From NCBI GenBank assembly GCA_023954015.1, contig JAMLIS010000012.1, positions 1-64,000 on the forward strand: a DNA stretch of 64,000 bases, read 5' to 3'. How positions within the stretch are numbered: position 1 is the stretch's first letter; every line of letters starts with the position of its first letter. The position numbers and the translations under genes were made by a program. Positions 57,755 to 64,000 of this stretch are shown piece after piece. Below the pieces are notes generated by a model. That model saw only the letters and a list, made by a program, of their open reading frames with translations, was not told where the DNA came from and made no database searches. Origin of the DNA: Burkholderiaceae bacterium (GTDB lineage Bacteria > Pseudomonadota > Gammaproteobacteria > Burkholderiales > Burkholderiaceae_E).

Positions 57755-59431
57755 TCACTGCCGCTGCGACAACGCGACGCGCGACAGCCAGACGACCGGG
57801 ATCACGCCCACGAGCACGATCACCAGCGCGGGCAGCGCCGCCTCGGCCAGGCGCTCGTCGGCGGCGAACTGATAGGTGACGACTGCCAGCGTGTCGAAAT
57901 CGAAGGGGCGCAACACGAGCGTTGCCGGCAATTCCTTCAGGCAGTCGATGAAGACGAGCAGCGCGGCCGCGCCCACGCTGCGGCGCATCAGCGGCCAGTG
58001 GATCTCGCGCAGCACCTGCAGCGGGCGGCGACCGAGGCTTCGTGCGCTCTGATCCATCGACGGACTGATGCGCGCCAGCCCGGAGTCGATGCTTTGGTAG
58101 GCGACCGGAAAGAAGCGCACCGCGTACGCGTATACGCAGGCCACTGCACTGCCGCCGGCAAACAGTGCCGGCACGCCCAGCGCGGCGGTGAACGGCGCAA
58201 GCGCCCGGTCGAGCGCACCCGACAGGATGAGCAGGCCGACGCCGAGCACGACACCCGGCAGCGCATAGCCCGTGTTGGCGAGCAGCAGTGCGCCGCGCAG
58301 CAGCGGTCCGCTGGCCAGGCGGGCGGCGTAGGTGGCGACCAATGCGCCCGGCAACACGACGGCAACGCCGCCGCCGGCGAGGATCGCGGTATTGCGGATC
58401 CAGTCGACCAGCCGCGCGTCGAGCGCGGCGCCACCGCCGATCCACTCGACGACGAGCAGCGTCGCAGGCAGCGCAAAGCCGAAAACGACCGGCAGCGCGC
58501 AGGCGAGCGTCGCGCGCAGCGCCGCGGCGCCTCGCAGGCGGATTCGCGGCGCGGGCCGCGGGTTGCGAACGTGAAACTGCATGCGCCCGCGCTGGCCGCG
58601 TTCGACGAGCAGCAAGCCGACAACGAGCACGAGCAGCATCGTCGCCAGGCGTGCCGCGCCGACCCGATCGCCCATCGCCTGCCACGCACGATAAATGCCG
58701 GCAGTAAATGAATCGACCGAAAAATAAGCGACTGTGCCGAAATCGGCAAGTGTTTCCATCAGCGCAAGCGCACAGCCCGCGACTACAGCCGGGCGCGCCA
58801 CCGGCCAGGTGATACGCCACCAGGTGCGCCGACGGCTCAAGCCGAGCGAACGCGCGGCCTCGGCCAGCGACTCGCTGCGATCGGTGAAGGCCGCCCGAGC
58901 GAGCAGGTAGACGTACGGATACAACGCGAGCCCGAGAAAAAGCCCGGCAGCGGGCCACGAATGGACGTCGGGAAACCAGTATTCGCCGACCTGCAGGCCG
59001 GTGAGCGCCCGGAAGCCGCGTTGCAGCGCGCCGTAGCTCGCCAGGAAGTCGGTGTACGCGTAGGCCATCACGAAGGCCGGCGTCGACAGCGGCAGCACGA
59101 GCATCCACGACAACGCGCGTCGCCCCGGGAAATCGAAGGCTGCAACGAGCCAGCCGGTGCTCACGCCGATCCACAAGACGACGGCGAGCACCATCGCCGC
59201 CAGCTTGCCGGTGGTGATCGTGTAACGCGGCAGCACCGTGCCGAACAGATGCGAGAGCGCCCCTGTCCCGGCTGTCGGGTCGGCGCCCGAACGCGAGAAG
59301 GCGAGCCAGACCACGGCGACGATCGGCAACAGGACGACCAGCGAGCCCAGGACCGAGCCCGTCGCGAGCAGTTGCGGGGAGAAGACTCCGGTCGGCGCGG
59401 CGCGTTGCCGCGACGTGCTATTCGGCGTCAC
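57755..59431 (-). CDS. Ferric-iron-type ABC transporter permease (FbpB-like, fused)
   Basis: Inner-membrane permease of 558 aa with about 12 helices. It is two permease halves fused, each with the EAA-type cytoplasmic loop (SLAEAARSLGLSRRRTWWRITWP near 200 and DQSARSLGRRPLQVLREIHWP near 460). This is the FbpB/SfuB arrangement for Fe3+ import. The GTG at 59431 is chosen because the long frame from 59539 would overlap the divergent ATPase gene; TATAAT at 59461-59456 fits that start. No periplasmic FbpA gene is in the window. Confidence 0.86.
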   Translation of the reverse strand: MTPNSTSRQRAAPTGVFSPQLLATGSVLGSLVVLLPIVAVVWLAFSRSGADPTAGTGALSHLFGTVLPRYTITTGKLAAMVLAVVLWIGVSTGWLVAAFDFPGRRALSWMLVLPLSTPAFVMAYAYTDFLASYGALQRGFRALTGLQVGEYWFPDVHSWPAAGLFLGLALYPYVYLLARAAFTDRSESLAEAARSLGLSRRRTWWRITWPVARPAVVAGCALALMETLADFGTVAYFSVDSFTAGIYRAWQAMGDRVGAARLATMLLVLVVGLLLVERGQRGRMQFHVRNPRPAPRIRLRGAAALRATLACALPVVFGFALPATLLVVEWIGGGAALDARLVDWIRNTAILAGGGVAVVLPGALVATYAARLASGPLLRGALLLANTGYALPGVVLGVGLLILSGALDRALAPFTAALGVPALFAGGSAVACVYAYAVRFFPVAYQSIDSGLARISPSMDQSARSLGRRPLQVLREIHWPLMRRSVGAAALLVFIDCLKELPATLVLRPFDFDTLAVVTYQFAADERLAEAALPALVIVLVGVIPVVWLSRVALSQRQ

Positions 59432-59437
59432 GGTTGC

Positions 59438-59461
59438 TAGAATTCCTGATTGCGAATTATA
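59438..59461. promoter_or_regulatory. Divergent promoter region of the iron ABC genes
   Basis: In the 40-bp gap between permease and ATPase genes, TAGAAT (59438-59443) could be the plus-strand -10 box, about 28 bp before the ATPase ATG. TATAAT on the minus strand (59461-59456) could serve the permease. -35 boxes are poor, and I do not see a clear Fur site. Confidence 0.4.
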
Positions 59462-59471
59462 GGCATTCACG

Positions 59472-60644
59472 ATGAGCGCCCGACTCCCGAGTACGGCCCC
59501 GGGTTGCGCCGCCGAATCCGTGCCGGCGGTCGGCGACATCTGGGCGCTTCAGGTCGAGGACTTGTGCGTCTCCTTCGGCGCCGCCGGCACGAAGGTGGCC
59601 GCGCTCGACCGACTGAGCTTCCGCCTTCGCCGCGGCGAGATCGGCTGCCTGCTCGGCGCCTCCGGCTGCGGCAAGACGACCGCGCTGCGAACGATCGCCG
59701 GCTTCCTGCGGCCCGAAAGCGGTTGCGTGCACATCGACGCGCACTGCATCGCGTCGCCGCACAAGTGGACGGAGCCCGAACGGCGTGGCGTCGGCGTCGT
59801 ATTCCAGGACTACGCGTTGTTCCCGCACCTCGACGTCGCCGGCAACGTGGGCTTCGGCCTGCGCGGGCGCTCCGCGGGCGAGCGCGACCAGCGCGTGCGC
59901 GCGATGCTCGAGCTGGTCGGGCTGCCGGGAATCGGCTCGCGTTTCCCGCACGAACTTTCCGGCGGACAGCAGCAGCGGGTGGCGCTGGCGCGTGCGCTCG
60001 CACCGGCCCCGTCGATCCTGCTGCTCGACGAGCCGTTCTCCAACCTCGACCCCGATCTTCGCGAGCGGCTCGCGCTCGACCTGCGCGAGATCCTCAAGCG
60101 CGCAGGCACGACCGCGTTGCTCGTCACGCACGACCAGTACGAGGCCTTCGCGCTGGCCGATCGCGTCGGCGTGATGCAGGCGGGGCACATCGAGCAGTGG
60201 GACACGCCGTACCGGCTCTATCACCAGCCGGCCACGCGCGAGGTGGCCGATTTCGTCGGGCTCGGCGCCTTCCTGCCGGGTGTCGTCGAGCACCGCGACG
60301 GCCGGTCGCAGGTACGCATCGAGCTCGGCACCCTGCCGATCCACGCCCGCACCGACCAGGCCATCGCGGGCGCCACCGCGAACACGCGCGGCGAGGTGCT
60401 CGTGCTGCTGCGCCCCGACGACGTGGTCCACGACGACGAGAGCACGCTGCGCGCAAGCGTGGTGCGCAAGGCGTTCCGCGGCGCGCAGTTCCTCTACACG
60501 CTGCGCCTGCCCAGCGGCGCGACGCTGCTCGCGCTGGTGCCGAGCCATCACGACCACGCGATCGGCGAGAGCATCGGAATCCGCTTCGATGCGGATCACG
60601 TCGTCACCTTCGACCTGCAGGAAACGGCGCAGGCGACACACTGA
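59472..60644 (+). CDS. Iron(III)-type ABC transporter ATP-binding protein (FbpC-like)
   Basis: ABC ATPase of 390 aa. Walker A GASGCGKTT (about 63-71), Q-loop FQDYALFPHL, signature LSGGQQQR, Walker B LLLDEPFSNLD and the switch His in VTHDQ are all present. A C-terminal TOBE-like regulatory domain (about 265-385) is typical of FbpC/PotA-type importers. It is divergent from its presumed permease partner. Confidence 0.88.
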   Translation: MSARLPSTAPGCAAESVPAVGDIWALQVEDLCVSFGAAGTKVAALDRLSFRLRRGEIGCLLGASGCGKTTALRTIAGFLRPESGCVHIDAHCIASPHKWTEPERRGVGVVFQDYALFPHLDVAGNVGFGLRGRSAGERDQRVRAMLELVGLPGIGSRFPHELSGGQQQRVALARALAPAPSILLLDEPFSNLDPDLRERLALDLREILKRAGTTALLVTHDQYEAFALADRVGVMQAGHIEQWDTPYRLYHQPATREVADFVGLGAFLPGVVEHRDGRSQVRIELGTLPIHARTDQAIAGATANTRGEVLVLLRPDDVVHDDESTLRASVVRKAFRGAQFLYTLRLPSGATLLALVPSHHDHAIGESIGIRFDADHVVTFDLQETAQATH

Positions 60645-60647
60645 CGA

Positions 60648-60679
60648 TCGGCGAACGACTCGCTCGGCGAACGACTCGC
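60648..60679. repeat. Perfect 16-bp tandem duplication
   Basis: TCGGCGAACGACTCGC occurs twice head to tail (60648-60663 and 60664-60679) in the 70-bp gap between the convergent FbpC-like and livF genes. It probably arose by slippage; no function is suggested. Confidence 0.85.
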
Positions 60680-60714
60680 GAGCGCACTGCACGCGCCGGC
60701 GCGCAGACGGCGCA

Positions 60715-61479
60715 TCACACGCCGAGATAGGTCTGCAGCGCGCGCTCGTCGGCCGAGAGCGACGCCGAGCTGCCTTCGAGCACGACGCGGCCGCGCTCGA
60801 GCACGACGCAGCGTTCGGTGTGCGCGAGCACGGCGCGGTAGTTGCGGTCGACGATGAGCGAGGCGATGCCGCTGCCGCGGATGCCCGCGACGATGCGCCA
60901 GATCTCGCGCACGATCAGCGGCGCCAGTCCTTCGGTCGCCTCGTCGAGCACGATCAGGTCGGGGTTCGTCATCAGCGCCCGCCCGATGGCGAGCATCTGC
61001 TGCTCGCCGCCGGAGAGCTGGTTGCCGCCATTGTTTACGCGCTCGGACAGGCGCGGAAAGGTCTCGAGCACGCGATCGAGGGTCCAGTCGACCTGGCCGC
61101 GCACGCCGGGGCGTGCCGCCATCACGAGGTTTTCGCGGACGCTCAGGTTCGGGAAGATGCCGCGCCCTTCGGGCACGTAGCCGATGCCGAGCCGCGCGAC
61201 GCGGTCGGGCCGCTCGTTCGCGCGATCGCGTCCGGCGATCGTGATGCGCCCGGTGGTCGAGCGCATCAGGCGCAACATGCTGCGGATCAGCGTCGTCTTG
61301 CCCATTCCGTTTCGACCGAGCAGGCCGACCGCCTCGCCCGTGTCGATGCGCAGGCTCACGCCCTGCAGCACGTGGCTCTGGCCGTAATACGCATGCAGGT
61401 CCGCGACCTCGACGATCGGCCGGCGCGGGGCGCCGCGCGCGGGGGCAGCGGGAGTCGCCGGGACGGCTTCGGCAGGCAT
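60715..61479 (-). CDS. livF: Branched-chain amino acid ABC transporter ATP-binding protein LivF
   Basis: ABC ATPase of 254 aa. Walker A GRNGMGKTT, LivF-type VPEGRGIFPNLSVRENL, signature LSGGEQQM and Walker B LIVLDEATEGLAP are seen. A 20-residue Pro/Ala leader precedes the domain. It is last in livH-livM-livG-livF, 8 bp after livG. The substrate (branched-chain or other amino acids) depends on the binding protein, which is not in the window. Confidence 0.9.
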   Translation of the reverse strand: MPAEAVPATPAAPARGAPRRPIVEVADLHAYYGQSHVLQGVSLRIDTGEAVGLLGRNGMGKTTLIRSMLRLMRSTTGRITIAGRDRANERPDRVARLGIGYVPEGRGIFPNLSVRENLVMAARPGVRGQVDWTLDRVLETFPRLSERVNNGGNQLSGGEQQMLAIGRALMTNPDLIVLDEATEGLAPLIVREIWRIVAGIRGSGIASLIVDRNYRAVLAHTERCVVLERGRVVLEGSSASLSADERALQTYLGV

Positions 61480-61487
61480 CGCGACGC

Positions 61488-62279
61488 TCAACGTGCCGCC
61501 TCGTCGCCCAGGTACGCTTCCCGGACGTCGGGGCTGTTGCGGATCGCCTCCGGCGCGCCACTGGCGATCACGCGACCGTTGACCATCACGGTGATCTCGT
61601 CGGAGACGCGGAAGACGGCGTCCATGTCGTGTTCGACGAGCAGGATCGCGTGCTCGGACTTCAGTCCCTCGAGCAGCGAGAGCATGCGATCGGACTCCTC
61701 CGCACCCATGCCGGCCAGCGGTTCGTCGAGCACCAGCACGCGCGGCGCCGTGGCCAGGCACATCGCGATCTCGAGTTGGCGCTTCTGGCCGTGCGACAGC
61801 GTTCCCGCCTCGCGATCGGCATGCGTCGCCAGCCCGGCCTTCTCCAGCGCAGCCCGTGCAACGCTTCCGCTGAAGCTGCATCGCGATGCCGCCGACAGCC
61901 AGTCCCACGGTCGCTGGCGACGCGCCTGCGCGCTCAGGCGGCAGTTCTCGAACACGGTGAACGGCGCGAAGATCGTGTTGCGCTGGTAGCTGCGACCCAG
62001 TCCCGCCTGCGCGCGGCGCGGCTGCGACCAGCGAGAGACGTCCCGCCCGAGCAGTTCGACGCTGCCCTCGCTGGCCGGGAGCTCGCCCGACAGCACGTTG
62101 ATCAGCGTGGACTTGCCGGCGCCATTGGTGCCGATCACCGCATGCACGGTTCCGCGGCGCACGGCGAGCGAGACGCGATCGACGGCCTTCAGCCCGCCGA
62201 AGCTGCGCGACACCGCGTTCGCGCGCAGCAGCACTTCGCCGCCGCCCGTCCCACCGGCCTGCGAAGACGCATCAGGCAT
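61488..62279 (-). CDS. livG: Branched-chain amino acid ABC transporter ATP-binding protein LivG
   Basis: ABC ATPase of 263 aa. Walker A GTNGAGKST, LivG-type GLGRSYQRNTIFAPFTVFENC, signature LSHGQKRQLEIA and Walker B VLVLDEPLAGM are seen. The ATG at 62279 overlaps the livM stop region by 8 bp and matches the family start; the in-frame start at 62327 would overlap more. Confidence 0.9.
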   Translation of the reverse strand: MPDASSQAGGTGGGEVLLRANAVSRSFGGLKAVDRVSLAVRRGTVHAVIGTNGAGKSTLINVLSGELPASEGSVELLGRDVSRWSQPRRAQAGLGRSYQRNTIFAPFTVFENCRLSAQARRQRPWDWLSAASRCSFSGSVARAALEKAGLATHADREAGTLSHGQKRQLEIAMCLATAPRVLVLDEPLAGMGAEESDRMLSLLEGLKSEHAILLVEHDMDAVFRVSDEITVMVNGRVIASGAPEAIRNSPDVREAYLGDEAAR

Positions 62280-63276
62280 GTCGTAGACGCCGACGAAGCG
62301 AGACGCGCCGCCCGGCGTGTCGCGCAACGCCGATCAGGCCCTCGGGCATCAGTGCGACGAAGGCGATGATCGTCAATCCGAGCGTGAGCTGCCAGTGACG
62401 CGCGAACTCGCCGAAGATCGGATCCGACTGGAACAACTCCTGCAGCGCCACGAAGGCGACTGCGCCGAGCACCGCGCCCCAGAGGCTGCCGATTCCTCCC
62501 AGGATGATCATGATCAGCACGGCACCCGATTCGTGCCACGACAGCAGCTCCGGATTCACGAAGCCGTCCTTCAGCGCGACCAGGAAGCCCGCCAGACCGG
62601 CGAGCAGCGCGGCCACGACGAAGGCGGCGAGCTTGTACGGATAGGTCGGGAAACCCGCCGCGCGCATTCGCTGCTCGTTGACGCGGATCCCCGCGAGGGC
62701 GCGCCCGAAGCGACTGCGCACGATCAGCGCGAGCAGCCCGAAGGTGAATGCGAGCGACGCGAGCACGAACCAGTAGAAATTGTTGCCCGCGTCGAGGTCG
62801 ACCAGGGGGCGCCCACCGAGCGATACGTCGGGACGGAAATACAGGTAGATGCCGTCGCTGCCGCGCCCCAGGTCGGTGTCGTGGAACACGAAGTAAGCCA
62901 TCTGCGCGAAGGCGAGCGTCACCATGATGAAGTAGATGCCGCGGGTGCGCAGCGACAGCGCGCCGACGAAAAGCGCGTATGCCCCGCAGGCGAGCAGCGC
63001 CGCCGGCAGCACGATCCAGATCGACGCCGGGGCGCTCTGCGGCGTCAGCAAGGCGACCGTATACGCCCCGATGCCGAGGAAAGCCGCATGCCCGAAGGAG
63101 ACGAGTCCGGCCTGGCCCACCAGCAACTCGAGACTGAGCGCGAAGATCGCCAGGATCATCGTCTTGGTGACGAGCGCGATGCCGAACTTGCTGCCCACGA
63201 TCGGGAACAGCGCGAGCGCCACCAGAAGCGTCAGCGCAACGACGACGGAGACGGACGACGGAGCGCGCATCGTCAC
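62272..63276 (-). CDS. livM: Branched-chain amino acid ABC transporter permease LivM
   Basis: Permease of 334 aa with about 8-9 membrane helices. LivM motifs include LLVGQAGLVSFGHAAFLGIGAY near the N-terminus and GGIGSLWGAVLGAVAF in the C-terminal half. It lies 1 bp after livH and overlaps livG. Confidence 0.9.
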   Translation of the reverse strand: MTMRAPSSVSVVVALTLLVALALFPIVGSKFGIALVTKTMILAIFALSLELLVGQAGLVSFGHAAFLGIGAYTVALLTPQSAPASIWIVLPAALLACGAYALFVGALSLRTRGIYFIMVTLAFAQMAYFVFHDTDLGRGSDGIYLYFRPDVSLGGRPLVDLDAGNNFYWFVLASLAFTFGLLALIVRSRFGRALAGIRVNEQRMRAAGFPTYPYKLAAFVVAALLAGLAGFLVALKDGFVNPELLSWHESGAVLIMIILGGIGSLWGAVLGAVAFVALQELFQSDPIFGEFARHWQLTLGLTIIAFVALMPEGLIGVARHAGRRVSLRRRLRHA

Positions 63277-63277
63277 G

Positions 63278-64000
63278 TCAGGCGCTGCGGAACAGCCCTT
63301 CGGGGCGCCACAGCAGGATCGCGGCCATCAGCACGTAGACGAGCAGGCCGGAGGCCGACGGAAAGAACACGGTACCGAAGGTTTCGACGAAGCCCACGAG
63401 CATCGCCGCGACGAGCGCGCCGCGGATCGACCCGATGCCGCCGATGACGACGACGACGAAGCAGACGATCAGGACCTGGTTGCCCATGCCCGGGTACACC
63501 GACGAGACGGGCGCGGCGATCGCACCGGCGAGCGCCGCCAGCGCCACGCCCGCGGCGAAGACGACGCGGTACAGGAACTGGATGTCGATGCCCATCGCCT
63601 GCACCATCTCGCGGTTCGATGCACCGGCGCGAATCGTCATGCCCAGGCGCGTGCGCGCGATCACCCAGAACAGTCCCAGCGCGACCACCAGGCACACCGC
63701 GGAGACGAGCAGCCGGTAGACCGGATAGGTCATCAGATCGCCCAGCGGAATGGTCCCCGACAACCATCCGGGCACCGGCACGCCGTGCACGTCGTCGCCG
63801 AGCAGCAGGCTGCGCGTCTCCTCGAAGACGAGGATCAGCGCGTAGGTCATCAGCACCTGCTGCAGGTGCTCGCGTTCGTAGAGATAGCTGAAGAACACCC
63901 ACTCGAGCACGTAGCCGAGCACGACCGAAAGCAGAACGACCACCGCCAGCGTGACGAGGAACCCTGCGCCGGTCGATTGCTCGATCCACGGCCCGATCGC
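63278..64000 (-). CDS. livH: Branched-chain amino acid ABC transporter permease LivH (5' end cut by window)
   Basis: LivH-type permease; 240 codons are visible and the reading frame stays open to the window edge, so the N-terminus (about 50-60 residues) is missing. Family segments TRLGMTIRAGASNREMVQAMGI and VVVIGGIGSIRGALVAA are present, with 5-6 visible membrane helices. It starts the visible livHMGF run; a periplasmic binding-protein gene is expected beyond the edge. Confidence 0.9.
   Translation of the reverse strand, partial: AIGPWIEQSTGAGFLVTLAVVVLLSVVLGYVLEWVFFSYLYEREHLQQVLMTYALILVFEETRSLLLGDDVHGVPVPGWLSGTIPLGDLMTYPVYRLLVSAVCLVVALGLFWVIARTRLGMTIRAGASNREMVQAMGIDIQFLYRVVFAAGVALAALAGAIAAPVSSVYPGMGNQVLIVCFVVVVIGGIGSIRGALVAAMLVGFVETFGTVFFPSASGLLVYVLMAAILLWRPEGLFRSA

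Noticed and set aside
60715..64000. Urea transporter (urtBCDE) instead of liv
   Set aside because: The ATPases and permeases show LivF/LivG/LivM/LivH motifs and there is no urease gene; without the binding protein a different amino-acid or amide substrate cannot be excluded.

Overview
The window is a GC-rich, densely coded stretch of chromosome. The gene orders are typical of Betaproteobacteria, most likely Burkholderiales: thrS-infC-rpmI-rplT-pheS-pheT-ihfA-merR-tRNA-Pro, gntR-sdhCDAB-sdhE-gltA with odhA-odhB-lpdA-zapE, ispD-ispF beside mfd, and phaC-phaB-phaR. This placement rests on synteny and protein resemblance, not on a marker gene. I see no phage, insertion sequence, CRISPR array, rRNA or plasmid function. 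No gap between genes exceeds 300 bases; the largest is about 230 (56860-57089, upstream of the CBS gene).

Layout. 0.2-2.3 kb: an OmpR/EnvZ-type two-component pair. 2.4-5.0 kb: a rubrerythrin / Fe-S oxidoreductase / DUF3501 module. 5.0-8.8 kb (minus): a lipoate-ligase-like protein, an orphan TrpB2 and ispD-ispF, whose junction is a five-copy 14-bp repeat. 8.8-14.5 kb (plus): mfd, serB and an MFS transporter. 14.6-19.3 kb (minus): rimO, phaR, phaB and phaC, i.e. polyhydroxyalkanoate synthesis. 19.4-25.5 kb: pgeF, rluD, divergent bamD, a DinG/YoaA-like helicase, a DUF465 protein and zapE.

25.5-46.5 kb is a large central-carbon cluster built as two arms around one control region near 39.05 kb. 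The minus arm carries gntR, sdhC, sdhD, sdhA, sdhB, sdhE, gltA, a PA2779/PA2778-type pair, odhA, odhB, lpdA and zapE. The plus arm carries mdh, prpB, prpC, prpD and acnA. Together they encode most of the TCA cycle (citrate synthase, aconitase, 2-oxoglutarate dehydrogenase, succinate dehydrogenase, malate dehydrogenase) plus the 2-methylcitrate cycle for propionyl-CoA. Isocitrate dehydrogenase, succinyl-CoA synthetase and fumarase are not in the window.

46.6-48.9 kb: a membrane GGDEF/EAL protein. 48.9-56.9 kb (minus): tRNA-Pro, a MerR regulator, ihfA, pheT, pheS, rplT, rpmI, infC (with an ATC start) and thrS. 57.1-57.7 kb: a CBS-domain protein and tRNA-Val. 57.8-60.6 kb: a divergent ferric-iron-type ABC permease and ATPase. 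60.7-64.0 kb: livF, livG, livM and livH of a branched-chain amino acid transporter, with livH cut by the window edge.

The most unusual local structure is the ispD-ispF junction. The ATGA stop/start overlap has been tandemly duplicated into a ladder of four six-codon mini-ORFs (five residues plus stop), each carrying a Shine-Dalgarno-like sequence for the next start. Other points to check are the histone-like basic tail on PhaC, the repeats and internal terminator of the rubrerythrin module, the insertion of the PA2778/PA2779 pair into the TCA cluster, and the overlapping divergent starts of rluD and bamD.
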